From assembly GCA_041660385.1 (NCBI GenBank), contig JBAZWJ010000025.1:1-64000 (forward strand): a stretch of DNA of 64,000 nt, in the 5' to 3' direction. The stretch comes from DYJE01 sp041660385 (GTDB lineage Bacteria; Desulfobacterota; Desulfobacteria; Desulfobacterales; Desulfolunaceae). The first letter of the stretch is position 1, and each line of letters starts with the position of its first letter. The notes under the pieces were generated by a model. The model did no database searches. It saw only the letters and a program-made list of their open reading frames with translations, and was not told the origin of the DNA. Made by a program: the position numbers and the translations under genes. Below are positions 1 to 8,441 of this stretch, piece after piece.

Positions 1-1349
1 TCAAGCCGTCCGACCATGGATTCATGGATCTCTATCCCTGCCGGAAACAGTCGGCGTTTTCCGTGTTTGTCAAAGGAGAGATTCTCCCCCTTTTTCGAGG
101 CATCATCACCGCTGTGGAAACCCGCTACGACTCGGAAGGTGGCTTGACCTTCCTGATCCGGGGTTATGACGCCCTCTATTTTTCCGGCAAAAATCAGCGG
201 ATTCATACCCATCTTGAAACAACCCTTCCCGAAATGGCCAAAGAGATGACAACGGATTCCGGGTTAGCCATCAAGCCTTTTGAAACCGGGCCGGTGTGGC
301 GGCAGCTGGTTCAATACCGGGAGACGGATCTTGATTTTCTGGCCAGAACAGCCCAGCGTTCCGGCCTTTATTTTATGGTGAACCGTGAAAACACCCTGGA
401 GATCATGGGTTTAAGCGGAAACGGTGACCTTGTTGCCCTGACCAGGGGAGAGGATCTTTTCGAGCTGTCCATTGAGACAAACGACGCACCGGTTCTGGCT
501 TCGGTTTATGCCAGTGGCTGGGACCCTTTTCTCGCCGAATTCCACGACGGGCTGTCGACTTCCGAAAATGCTGAAGGCCAGGAAAGAAAACTGCTGGATA
601 TTCCCCTCAGAAACACGATGGAAGCGGAAACCGTTTCAAAAGCCGAACTGGACCGCTGCATGGCCTGTGAGACCTCGGTGAAAGGCGTGGCCGAAGGAAA
701 CAGCCGCCTGATACCCGGAGCCACCGTACTTATCGACGGCATCCATCCTTTGTTGAAAAAGGATTTTGTTCTCACCGAGGTGGAGCATTCCATCACTTTT
801 GATGCTGGTTATATTTCGGAGTTTTCGTCTCTGCCGCCGGATTTCAGAGTTTCTGATGCCGGAACCAGCGCCACCTTCGGGTATGTTACCGATATTGATG
901 ATCCCGAACATCTGGGTCGGCTCAAGGCGTCCCTTCCCTCGTTTGAAAATGCGGAAACCGACTGGATGACCGTGGTTCTGCCTGCTGCCGGAAAAAGCAA
1001 AGGGGCCATCATGCTGCCGGACGTGGGGGATCAGGTGCTGATCCTCTTTCTGAACAACGACCCGGCCAGAGGTGTGGTGGCCGGATCAGTGTTCGGCTCG
1101 TCACAGCAGCCTCCTGACTGGGGCATCGAAGACAACAAAGTCAAACGTTTCTGCTTTGTCACGCCGGAGGGTCAGAAATTCACCCTGGATGACGGAAAAA
1201 AAGGTGTCAAAGTCGAAAATAGCGCGGGAAGTTATCTTGAAATCTACCCGGAAACGGTGACCCTCCATTCCGCCACGGATCTGGTGATCCAGGCACCTGA
1301 AAAGAAGATAACCATTCTGGGTCAGACCATCGACTTTAAAAAAGGATGA
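1..1349 (+). CDS. VgrG/gpD-like spike protein of a contractile injection system (5' end outside window)
   Basis: The frame is open from the first complete codon, so the N terminus lies upstream; the ATG at 24 is probably internal. Counted from that ATG, residues 1-275 look like the gpD/gp27-type hub. Residues about 280-360 form a gp5/VgrG-type OB domain (DDPEHLGRLKASLP followed by a GDQVLILF strand). The tail of short alternating strands would form the beta-helical needle. As a trimer it should cap the inner tube of an eCIS and carry the PAAR-like tip encoded 1 nt downstream. The five genes 1-5226 are packed with no gaps or with overlaps, so they form one operon that began upstream. It is called an eCIS spike rather than a T6SS VgrG because gp25, J-type and tail-I-type baseplate genes follow directly. 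Confidence 0.85.
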   Translation, partial: KPSDHGFMDLYPCRKQSAFSVFVKGEILPLFRGIITAVETRYDSEGGLTFLIRGYDALYFSGKNQRIHTHLETTLPEMAKEMTTDSGLAIKPFETGPVWRQLVQYRETDLDFLARTAQRSGLYFMVNRENTLEIMGLSGNGDLVALTRGEDLFELSIETNDAPVLASVYASGWDPFLAEFHDGLSTSENAEGQERKLLDIPLRNTMEAETVSKAELDRCMACETSVKGVAEGNSRLIPGATVLIDGIHPLLKKDFVLTEVEHSITFDAGYISEFSSLPPDFRVSDAGTSATFGYVTDIDDPEHLGRLKASLPSFENAETDWMTVVLPAAGKSKGAIMLPDVGDQVLILFLNNDPARGVVAGSVFGSSQQPPDWGIEDNKVKRFCFVTPEGQKFTLDDGKKGVKVENSAGSYLEIYPETVTLHSATDLVIQAPEKKITILGQTIDFKKG

Positions 1350-1350
1350 C

Positions 1351-1695
1351 ATGGGACGGATACTTACGATTGACGCAACACTTATATGCAAACACGAACT
1401 GGGAACGGTGGGTATTACGGCGTCCCAACAGACCGTAACCATCGGAGGCAGACCCGTTCTGGTGGATGACGACCCGGAAGGCCGAAGCATCAGCGGCTGC
1501 CCAAACGTGGGAGCCACCATCAAGCCCTGCACCTCCACCCTCAAGGTGTTCAAAGGCTATTCAGACCTGATCCGCATCAACGGACGCCGGGTCTGCCTTG
1601 ATGCCGTGACAGGTCTGACAGACGGCACACCGCCGGGAACGGTGGAATATATTGTGAGACAACCGGGCCAGGATTTTGTGTCAGAGAAAGGATAA
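1351..1695 (+). CDS. PAAR-like spike tip protein
   Basis: A 114-residue protein starting 1 nt after the spike stop. It is Gly/Pro/Thr rich with a short-strand pattern. Four cysteines (in ICKHE, SGCPN, KPCTS and RVCLD) and one His near the N terminus could bind a metal, as PAAR tips do. The size and the position right after the spike gene fit the sharpened tip on a CIS needle (the role of Afp10). I see no C-terminal toxin extension, so it looks like a structural tip. The assignment rests on size, cysteine pattern and context, because PAAR-like families diverge strongly. Alternative: an uncharacterised eCIS baseplate protein. Confidence 0.65.
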   Translation: MGRILTIDATLICKHELGTVGITASQQTVTIGGRPVLVDDDPEGRSISGCPNVGATIKPCTSTLKVFKGYSDLIRINGRRVCLDAVTGLTDGTPPGTVEYIVRQPGQDFVSEKG

Positions 1696-1698
1696 ACA

Positions 1699-2124
1699 AT
1701 GAAACGGAACAACGCGTTTTATTTCGGAATGAAAACCGATCTTCAGGAACCGGGAGGGGCAGGGCTTTCCATTGCTCCGTCGGGTGGAATCGCCATGGTG
1801 GATGATCACCAGTCCATTCGCCAGTCCATCCTGATCATCCTTTCCACCATGCCCGGTGAAAGGGTATTGAGGCCGGATTTCGGCTGCGACCTTTACAAGC
1901 TTGTTTTTTCACCCAATGACGACACCACGGCGGGGCTGGCCATCCATTATGTGCGGAAAGCCCTTGGAAAATGGGAGCGACGGATCACCATCACCCGGCT
2001 GGACGCGGGGCCCCATCCTGACAACCCCGAAGTTCTGGACATAACCCTGAGTTACCGGATCAACTCCCTATTGAAAGAAGATCACATGACCTATTCATTT
2101 GACATAGCCGGAAAGGAGGCGTGA
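1699..2124 (+). CDS. gp25/GPW-like baseplate wedge protein
   Basis: A 141-residue protein with the signature of the T4 gp25 lysozyme-like fold. Residues about 35-65 form a helix, QSIRQSILIILSTMPGER, followed by a VLRPDFGC turn, which is the equivalent of the family's conserved EPR/RP-x-FG region. This subunit clamps the sheath to the baseplate in phage tails, T6SS and eCIS (Afp9-type). Its stop overlaps the start of the next gene (TGATG), and AAAGGAGG just before that junction serves the downstream baseplate gene, suggesting coupled translation. Nothing is truncated. The family call is secure; the exact subunit number in the particle is inferred from context. Confidence 0.85.
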   Translation: MKRNNAFYFGMKTDLQEPGGAGLSIAPSGGIAMVDDHQSIRQSILIILSTMPGERVLRPDFGCDLYKLVFSPNDDTTAGLAIHYVRKALGKWERRITITRLDAGPHPDNPEVLDITLSYRINSLLKEDHMTYSFDIAGKEA

Positions 2125-4718
2125 TGAGCCTGTTCGCTCCGAACCTCGACGACCGCCGTTTCAACGATCTGATGGCGGAAACCCTTGGAAAAATCAAGGC
2201 AACCTGTCCCCAGTGGACCGACCTCAGTCCGTCCGATCCCGGAATTGCGCTGCTGGAAGCCTTTGCTTATCTCACGGAAATCCTTCTTTACCGGGTGAAC
2301 CGAATCCCGGAAAAAGCCACCATCGAATTCCTCAAACTGATGGGGGTGAGCCTCTATCCGCCATCGGCAGCTGGTGCGGTTCTGACCTTTTCCCTTTCCA
2401 CACCGCGATCAACGGAAACGGTCATTCCCCAATCGACAAAAGTCACCATTGCAAGAGGCGCCGGAAGCGGTGAACCGCCGGTGTTCATGACCCTTCGAAA
2501 CGCGGTGATTTCCCCGGGAGACATGTCGGTTGATGTCCACGCCTTTCATTGCGATGTGGTGGAAGGTGAACTGGCCGGATACGGCACAGGAAAACCAGGA
2601 CTGGCAGTGCGGCTTGCCAAGGCTCCGGCGGTGGTGGCATCGTTTGGAGAACTCGACTTCACCGTGGGCGTTGAAACACAGCCTGAAGAACTGGAAGACC
2701 GGACGCCCGCCATCCGCTTCAATGACAAAACATACCGGATCTGGTCTGAAATCAAAGGGGCTTCGGGACGACCGGATGATCCATACATCTATACGGTTGA
2801 CCGGGCTGCCGGACTTGTTCAGTTTGGTCAGGCCATCAACAAGGTGGATGCGGACAGCCTTGGCGAATACAAAAAAGCATTGTCAGGAGCCATTGTACCC
2901 GAAGGCCGTGAAGTCCGGGTCTGGTATCATATTGGCGGAGGGCCTTCAGGAAATCTGGCCGCCCAGACCTTGACCGTGATGAAAACCCCGGTACCCGGTG
3001 TGAAAGTGACCAACACCGAAGCGGCAACCGGTGGCAGGGAAATGGAAAAACTTGATAACGCCATTATAAGAGGCCCAAAAGAGCTTCATTCCCTTGAACG
3101 GGCCGTCACAGCAGGGGATTTTGAGCTGATTGCCAGAAAAAGTTCCGGTGCTGTGATCCGGGCCAAAGCATTTACCAAAGCATCCCTTTGGACCCACGCC
3201 CTTCCCGGAACCGTGGATGTGCTTCTTGTGCCCAACATGGCCGCAAATGAAGCGGCGGAGGGGCGGATCACCGCCGACATGCTGAGAGGAAAAGAAACCG
3301 AAGAAATCCTTGTTCAGATCAAAAACGAACTGGATATCCGAAAACCCCTGGGCACCACCTGTCTTGTGAATTGGGTCCGGTACAAAACCGTCAGTGTCAA
3401 AGCAAAGGTTGTGGTTCACAGAGGCCAGAACCCCGACGACGTGAAGCAACGGGTTGAACAGCGGCTGTATAGTACCATCTCCCCGGTTCCCGGCACCGGA
3501 AATCCCAGCGGGTGGACCTTCGGAAAACCATTACGGATTTCCGATGTCTACGACATTATTCTCAGGGAACCCGGTGTGAATTATGCGGATAACGTGGGGT
3601 TTACCGTGGACGAAGTCCCGGATTGCGACGTCCGGTCGATTGCCGAGGACGGATTTCAGAAACGGACCTGGTTTGCGTGCGAATTAAATACCCTGTTCCG
3701 GTCAATGAATGACGCCGAAGGCTGGGAAACCGTTCTTGTCCTAGAAAACGAAACCATCGAATCGGTTGCCGTGAGCAGCTTCAATCCCGGAGTTCTTGCC
3801 CTGCACACCAAAAAGACTGGAGGCGCCTCCACCTCAACATCGTCTGTCCATATTTCAATAGACAACGGGGAATCCTGGCAACTGGCCACAGACACCGCCT
3901 TTGAAATCGAAGGTCTTGCCTGGAGTAAGCGGGAAGGCATTCCCCTGCTGTTCATGGCCACGGATGTGGGGCTTTATGAACTCTGGACCACACCCGGATC
4001 AGCGCCAGTTCAGGTTCTGGTCACCCAGGATGAACCGAATATGGGATTTTACTCGGTGGTCACCTCCATGGACAACCAGGGAACGACCTACGTGATCGCC
4101 GCCTCGCAAAAAGAAAAGGGGCTTTTTATGTCCAGTCAGGGCGGAAAATCCGGCACCTTTTCCATGATCGGTTTTAAAGACACGGATATCAGAACTCTGG
4201 CCATCCAGATCGACGGGCCGAGATCCTTTTTATGGGCCGGGGAAACCGCCGTGGGCAATGAAGAAGGAGTAGGATGTCACTTCATTGAACTGCGCGGGTC
4301 GGAACTGTCGCCGGAAGGATGGACCACCCTCAAGGAAAACTGGACTGGTGGCAGTTGCAAGTCCATCGCGTTTTTCGGGTCCACGGTTCTTGCGGCCAGC
4401 CACAGAGCCGGGATTCTGTCCATTGCGGGTGACAGCGCCAAAAAAATCTGGAAACGACCCAATATAAGGTGCGGTCTTCCCATACGGGATTCGGACCGGC
4501 TTTTTCATCCGGTTCATTCATTGGCGGTAAACCCGGATCAAACCCTGGTTCTGGCCGGAACACCGGAAGGCGTGTTCAAAAGTGCAGATGGCGACGGTTT
4601 CATTCCCTGTTCGAAAAAAGAGTTTACGGACAAAGTCACCCTTCCCGAAACGTGGCTGTTCTGTTCGGGTCATCATGACATCACGGTGGAAACGGACGAT
4701 GAATCAAAACGACATTAA
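2124..4718 (+). CDS. Baseplate J-type assembly protein with inserted Asp-box beta-propeller
   Basis: An 864-residue protein starting at ATG 2124, with AAAGGAGG ending 4 nt upstream; a GTG at 2121 is less likely. Residues 1-510 resemble the putative baseplate assembly family of eCIS: the N-terminal FNDLMAETLGKI segment and DPGIALLEAFAYLTE, then repeated beta domains (compare Afp11/12, gpJ, gp6). Residues about 515-840 differ. They contain a clean Asp-box (SIDNGESW) and weaker relatives (RSMNDAEGW, KSADGDGF), as in BNR/sortilin-type beta-propellers. After this block the family-like C terminus (CSGHHDITVET) resumes, so the propeller is inserted, not simply appended. It would sit on the outer face of the baseplate; a role in surface binding or particle stability is inference. 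The stop lies 19 nt inside the next gene. Confidence 0.8.
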   Translation: MSLFAPNLDDRRFNDLMAETLGKIKATCPQWTDLSPSDPGIALLEAFAYLTEILLYRVNRIPEKATIEFLKLMGVSLYPPSAAGAVLTFSLSTPRSTETVIPQSTKVTIARGAGSGEPPVFMTLRNAVISPGDMSVDVHAFHCDVVEGELAGYGTGKPGLAVRLAKAPAVVASFGELDFTVGVETQPEELEDRTPAIRFNDKTYRIWSEIKGASGRPDDPYIYTVDRAAGLVQFGQAINKVDADSLGEYKKALSGAIVPEGREVRVWYHIGGGPSGNLAAQTLTVMKTPVPGVKVTNTEAATGGREMEKLDNAIIRGPKELHSLERAVTAGDFELIARKSSGAVIRAKAFTKASLWTHALPGTVDVLLVPNMAANEAAEGRITADMLRGKETEEILVQIKNELDIRKPLGTTCLVNWVRYKTVSVKAKVVVHRGQNPDDVKQRVEQRLYSTISPVPGTGNPSGWTFGKPLRISDVYDIILREPGVNYADNVGFTVDEVPDCDVRSIAEDGFQKRTWFACELNTLFRSMNDAEGWETVLVLENETIESVAVSSFNPGVLALHTKKTGGASTSTSSVHISIDNGESWQLATDTAFEIEGLAWSKREGIPLLFMATDVGLYELWTTPGSAPVQVLVTQDEPNMGFYSVVTSMDNQGTTYVIAASQKEKGLFMSSQGGKSGTFSMIGFKDTDIRTLAIQIDGPRSFLWAGETAVGNEEGVGCHFIELRGSELSPEGWTTLKENWTGGSCKSIAFFGSTVLAASHRAGILSIAGDSAKKIWKRPNIRCGLPIRDSDRLFHPVHSLAVNPDQTLVLAGTPEGVFKSADGDGFIPCSKKEFTDKVTLPETWLFCSGHHDITVETDDESKRH

Positions 4719-5226
4719 AAAAATTCTTCCCGGGATGTTCCGGCAAGCCGCTGTAAAAGGAAGTCCTTTGGATGCGGTTTTCAGTGTTATGGAGGCTTTT
4801 CACGAAAAAACCGAGGCCACCCTTCAAAACCTGGATGCTGTGTTTGATCCCCTGCGGACCGATGACCGTTTCGTTCCCTTTTTATCCACCTGGGTGGATC
4901 TGGACTGGATCTGCAAATCAGGCGGGGCTGCTGACACGGAATTCGAAAAGACTGCCCTCGAAACCGACCGCTTCAGAACCCTGATAGCCCTTGCCTGGTA
5001 CCTTTCCAAATGGCGAGGGAGCGCAAAAGGCTTGATCCTTTTTCTGGAAACAGCAACGGGTGTTGAAGGTTTTTCCATACATGAAAACATCAAAGATGAA
5101 AATGGGCGGGCTATACCCTTTCATATCGAGATTGCTGTGCCCGATGCAGCGGCTGACAAACACCACTTGATTGAACGGATCATCGAGAACGAAAAGCCAG
5201 CGTATGTGACATACACCATTCGTTAA
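4699..5226 (+). CDS. Phage tail protein I-like baseplate protein
   Basis: A 175-residue protein starting at ATG 4699, inside the end of the previous gene (20-nt overlap); earlier in-frame codons lie well within that gene. The RLxIxLAWYLSKWRGSAKGL-type segment (residues about 90-110), followed by a FLETATGV helix and a closing beta strand YVTYTI, matches the phage tail protein domain linked to eCIS loci (Afp-type baseplate component, T4 gp53/P2 gpI-like position). It is the last structural CIS gene in the window: a 307-bp repeat-rich spacer follows. Sheath, tube, ATPase and terminator genes, if present, lie upstream of the window. Confidence 0.8.
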   Translation: MNQNDIKKILPGMFRQAAVKGSPLDAVFSVMEAFHEKTEATLQNLDAVFDPLRTDDRFVPFLSTWVDLDWICKSGGAADTEFEKTALETDRFRTLIALAWYLSKWRGSAKGLILFLETATGVEGFSIHENIKDENGRAIPFHIEIAVPDAAADKHHLIERIIENEKPAYVTYTIR

Positions 5227-5239
5227 CGGTCATCGCGTA

Positions 5240-5261
5240 GGGGCACGGCGCGCCGTGCCCC
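5240..5261. repeat. Perfect 22-bp GC-rich palindrome
   Basis: GGGGCACGGCG is followed directly by its reverse complement, preceded by GTA. It lies 14 bp after the tail-protein stop. It could act as a hairpin at the end of the eCIS transcript (no T-tract follows) or be a member of a dispersed repeat family; a similar GTAGGGGC...GCCCCTAC palindrome occurs at 51524-51551. Confidence 0.8.
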
Positions 5262-5293
5262 ATCTCCTCGTTTCCGGGGAGAATTTCGATCTT

Positions 5294-5433
5294 TGCCTCC
5301 GGCGGCCCTTCCGGGGGACCAGATTTTAAAAATCTGGACAAATGGGTTTGAGGTACGACAAAGAACGCACCCTTCCCATATCCGTTTGTCAAACTTTTCA
5401 AAAGTTTGGCCCCCGGCAGGGCCGCCGGAGGCA
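5294..5433. repeat. Large inverted repeat, arms about 45 bp, in the 307-bp spacer after the eCIS genes
   Basis: The left arm (5294-5338) begins TGCCTCCGGCGGCCCTTCC and the right arm (5389-5433) is its imperfect reverse complement ending GGGCCGCCGGAGGCA. Each arm holds an inner small hairpin (AGATTTTAAAAATCT; AAACTTTTCAAAAGTTT). A related, shortened copy occurs at 8374-8410. The element looks like a mobile or REP-like intergenic repeat. Apart from this and the palindrome at 5240, the spacer 5227-5533 holds only the Shine-Dalgarno of the next gene; I see no other feature in it. Confidence 0.8.
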
Positions 5434-5533
5434 TTGAATTTCTTTAGAAAATTAAACATTACAAAGTCAAATTATTGCCGGTTCAATATAACAACACATT
5501 AACGAAAATAAACATATCGAATCAGGAGGAAAC

Positions 5534-6592
5534 ATGTCGAGATACTTTGCCATAACCACAGGAAGCAGCACCATTCAGGTAAAAAACACGCGGACAGGAT
5601 CGGTCACATTCACCGTGACCAACAACGCCCAGGACGGAATCAAGACACGGGCGAAGATTTCAGCGTTGACCGGTAATGAAAGCTGGTTCACCATCGAAGG
5701 TGAAAAAGAGCGGGAATACAAGGAAAAAACCCAGCAGTACACCGTGACTTACACCATCCCTTCTTCTGTTTCACCGGGATCATACAAGTTCAGAATGGAC
5801 GTTTTCGGTGTTGAAAATCCCGATGAAATATACTCCGAAGGCCCAGTTGTACAAATTGACGTGGTGGGTGCAGAAACGGTTCCCACAAAGAAAACCCCTT
5901 TCCCCTGGTGGATTGTGGCTGTTGTTGTGGCGGTTCTGCTTATCGGCGGAGGAATCGCCCTGTGGGCCACACGTTCCACAACGGAAATCGTCCCCATGGT
6001 TATCGGTGAAACCCCGGATTCGGCAACAACCATCCTGGCCGAAAAAAAATTCAACGTTGAACGGACCACAGCCCTCACAACTAAAAGCGAAGAAATCGAT
6101 GTTGTGGTCGCCCAGAATCCACCCCGCGATACGGAAGCCGATAAAGAAAGCACGGTAACCATTACCATCGGCCAGGAAGGCGCGGAAGTCCCGAACACCA
6201 TCGGAGATACCCTTGAGACGGCCCTCAAAAAAATAACCGATGCCGGTTTGAACTGCCGGGTCGGAGCAAGTCAGGAAGTCAAAGAAAAAATCGTTGCACA
6301 CAAACGAATGGCCATACGTGCGTCAAGAACACGGGCACCCGCAGCCACATCAGAAACAACTATTGCTCAGCCCAATGCTCTGACAGTGATGACTATGATT
6401 CCGATGTTCCCGATTTTCACAGTTCCCAAAGTGTCAGCGACCGATCCGGCCCCGAAAACCATTGTTGAAAAGAATGCAACCATCACGATTTTTACGGAAA
6501 AAAGCAGCAAGAGTAACTTCAAAATCGTTGAAAAAGCAGATCTTCAAGCCATTGGCTTTAAAGCCGAAGTGTTGAAAAACGTTACAAATTGA
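5534..6592 (+). CDS. Membrane-anchored protein with Ig-like N domain and PASTA repeats, eCIS-linked
   Basis: A 352-residue protein with a strong Shine-Dalgarno (AGGAGGAAAC) before ATG 5534. Residues 1-115 are a beta-sandwich-like domain (VTFTVTNNAQD, SPGSYKFRMDVFGVENPDE). From memory, similar domains with an ENPDE segment occur beside eCIS genes; this is not checked. A single membrane helix lies at about 124-146 (PWWIVAVVVAVLLIGGGIAL). Residues about 150-275 hold two PASTA-like repeats (VPMVIGETPDSATTILAEK; VPNTIGDTLETALKKITDAG), and the last 75 residues look like a degraded third. There is no signal peptide, so the N domain is likely cytoplasmic and the PASTA part extracytoplasmic. A role in docking or anchoring the particle is inference. 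Confidence 0.65.
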   Translation: MSRYFAITTGSSTIQVKNTRTGSVTFTVTNNAQDGIKTRAKISALTGNESWFTIEGEKEREYKEKTQQYTVTYTIPSSVSPGSYKFRMDVFGVENPDEIYSEGPVVQIDVVGAETVPTKKTPFPWWIVAVVVAVLLIGGGIALWATRSTTEIVPMVIGETPDSATTILAEKKFNVERTTALTTKSEEIDVVVAQNPPRDTEADKESTVTITIGQEGAEVPNTIGDTLETALKKITDAGLNCRVGASQEVKEKIVAHKRMAIRASRTRAPAATSETTIAQPNALTVMTMIPMFPIFTVPKVSATDPAPKTIVEKNATITIFTEKSSKSNFKIVEKADLQAIGFKAEVLKNVTN

Positions 6593-6671
6593 TTACTTAA
6601 TGAAGCAGCAAGTTCAACGATAGTGAACGTTCGTACCGGAAATTTGCATAAGAACATGGAGTGGATGTAAA

Positions 6672-7163
6672 ATGGAAAGAACTAAAACAATATTCTGGGG
6701 AGACCCGCAAATAAACAAGAGGGATGCTGTTGCTCAGATTTCTGGGTTAGAATATTTAAAGTCTATAAAGGAAAATAGAATTAGCCCACCACCAGTTGCT
6801 AATCTTGTTGGTTATAAGATTTATGAAGTTGATAATGGTTACGCAGCTTTTGAGCTTGATCCTGCGGAATATCATTATAATCCTTTTGCAACAGTTCATG
6901 GTGGCATTCTATCAACATTGCTTGATACTTCTATGACGGCCTCGGTTTTGTCAACGCTTCCTATAGGCTTTAGCTGCACAACAATTGAGATCAAAGTAAA
7001 TTTTATCAAACCTGTAACTGCCGAGACAGGTGTATTGAAGTGCGAAGCAAGGCCAATACATATTGGTAAAAATTTGGCAACAGTTGAAGGTAAAATAAAA
7101 GATAATAGCGGAGTTTTACATGCCCATGGAGTAAGTACTTGCTCTATTTTTAAGGTTGCGTAA
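6672..7163 (+). CDS. PaaI-family hotdog thioesterase
   Basis: A 163-residue protein with the single-hotdog PaaI layout. NPFATVHGGILSTLLDTSM (residues about 72-90) is the central helix region containing the HGG turn and the Asp typical of the active site, followed by the ENxxxKVNFIKPV-like strand segment (EIKVNFIKPVTAETG). The family hydrolyses acyl- or aryl-CoA thioesters in the cytosol; the substrate here cannot be read from sequence. The gene is clearly AT-richer than its neighbours, with codons such as AAT, GAT and TTT dominating, as is the next gene. This suggests a separate origin for the 6672-7716 pair. No operon partner for a paa or fatty-acid pathway is adjacent. Confidence 0.85.
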   Translation: MERTKTIFWGDPQINKRDAVAQISGLEYLKSIKENRISPPPVANLVGYKIYEVDNGYAAFELDPAEYHYNPFATVHGGILSTLLDTSMTASVLSTLPIGFSCTTIEIKVNFIKPVTAETGVLKCEARPIHIGKNLATVEGKIKDNSGVLHAHGVSTCSIFKVA

Positions 7164-7278
7164 ACAATAAAGAAGGCAGAACAATTTTCTGGACGGGAGC
7201 GCAATAAACCGCGCCCCGTGAAACGAGCTAAGTGCTGAATTAATTCTTTGGTCAATATAAATCGAGAAGGGGAACACA

Positions 7279-7716
7279 ATGAAGAAGCTCGGCATAATAA
7301 TATGTAACCGTTATCACACTTGTGCCGGAGGAAAGTGTCTTCGAGCCATGCGCAATCGTGAAGGGGCTTTTTCCTTGTACAAGGGAGAAGAAATAGAACT
7401 TGTAGGATTCACCACCTGCGGGGGGTGTCCGGGCGGAAATGTTGAGTATGCACCAGCAGAGATGAAAAAAAATGGAGCAGAAGTCATCCATTTAGCCACC
7501 GGTTTAGTGGTCGGTTACCCACCATGTCCACGTTTGGAAACCTTTTGCAATTTCATTCCCGCTAAATACGGAATAGATGTAGTCATTGGTACTCATCCCA
7601 TTCCTCAAAACTATTACCTGACGCACGAAAGGATAGGCACTTGGAAGTCTGACAAATGGCAAAACCGAATTAAGCATGTTTTGCCAAATGAAGAAATACG
7701 CTTGGCATACGATTGA
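7279..7716 (+). CDS. CGGC-domain protein, putative metal/redox binding
   Basis: A 145-residue protein with GAAGGGGAA before ATG 7279. It has the CGGC-domain arrangement: an N-terminal IIICNRYHTCAGGKCLRA segment with several Cys and one His, then the name-giving CGGCPGG (residues about 48-54), and a later GYPPCPRLETFC segment. Such small cytosolic proteins occur in anaerobes and are presumed to bind metal or a redox cofactor; no enzymatic activity is established to my knowledge. It is AT-rich like the thioesterase upstream, 115 nt away. Function remains open. Confidence 0.75.
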   Translation: MKKLGIIICNRYHTCAGGKCLRAMRNREGAFSLYKGEEIELVGFTTCGGCPGGNVEYAPAEMKKNGAEVIHLATGLVVGYPPCPRLETFCNFIPAKYGIDVVIGTHPIPQNYYLTHERIGTWKSDKWQNRIKHVLPNEEIRLAYD

Positions 7717-7778
7717 TTATTGGGGTCAAACCACTATTATTGATCATGTTTAAATAAATCACAAATCAAGGACAGACC

Positions 7779-8339
7779 ATGACCCATCAAAAAAAAGCGA
7801 TGATCATTCTGGCTGTTTTAGCGGTGATTTTTGTCCTTTTCATCGTCGTCGGCGTTTTAATGGACAAAGACGAGCGACCCAGGCCGGATAAAGAGACAGC
7901 ATCAACGTATGAAAACTCCCCGTGGTCAAAGCGGCTTGCAAAACCCATATCCCTGTTTACTCCAGCCCTCTCAACAGGTGCGCTGCATTTCAAGTCCATA
8001 TCGGAAGGCTCGGCCATATTCGCTATTGACCCGGATAAGGACAAACCTTTTCGATCCTTGAAACTGTCCCTTGAGAACATATCGGGGAAATCAAACTGGC
8101 CCCTTCGGTGTTCATTTACATACAGCAACCTTCTGTCGTCTATTGAGGACTTGAGGATTCAAGAAGACAATCTGGAAAACGATAAGAACACGACCATCGT
8201 CGTTCTAAAAGAAGGTGGCGAGTTTCTTCTTACCCCGGTAAACGGCTGTCGGGTAATGATGGATCGTAAAGGCAAACCTGTCTATATCTGTGAAAAATCC
8301 AAAAGCGGAACACTGACCATCAACCCGATGTTCAGATAA
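7779..8339 (+). CDS. Hypothetical single-pass membrane protein
   Basis: A 186-residue protein. Residues about 7-27 form a strong hydrophobic helix (MIILAVLAVIFVLFIVVGVL) that is either a signal anchor or an uncleaved signal; no lipobox Cys is present. The remaining 155 residues are polar, with a beta-rich look and three cysteines, and would face the periplasm. I do not recognise a family. Codon use returns to that of the chromosome background. The downstream repeat at 8374-8410 separates it from the oppositely oriented gene. Confidence 0.6.
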   Translation: MTHQKKAMIILAVLAVIFVLFIVVGVLMDKDERPRPDKETASTYENSPWSKRLAKPISLFTPALSTGALHFKSISEGSAIFAIDPDKDKPFRSLKLSLENISGKSNWPLRCSFTYSNLLSSIEDLRIQEDNLENDKNTTIVVLKEGGEFLLTPVNGCRVMMDRKGKPVYICEKSKSGTLTINPMFR

Positions 8340-8373
8340 TCCGTTTTACACAATCGCCATCCGTTTCCAACAT

Positions 8374-8410
8374 GTTTGTCCAGCTTTTCAAAAGCTGGCC
8401 GCCGGAGGCA
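8374..8410. repeat. Shortened copy of the 5294-5433 repeat; possible terminator hairpin
   Basis: GTTTGTCCAGCTTTTCAAAAGCTGG is followed by CCGCCGGAGGCA. It matches the right arm of the 5.3-kb element with the GGGCCCGG part deleted. The CCAGCTTTT/AAAAGCTGG stem (9 bp) lies between the convergent genes ending at 8339 and 8442, and could terminate transcription even without a long T-run. Confidence 0.6.
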
Positions 8411-8441
8411 GATCGTTAGGAACATTCGCTTCCTGGCTTTG

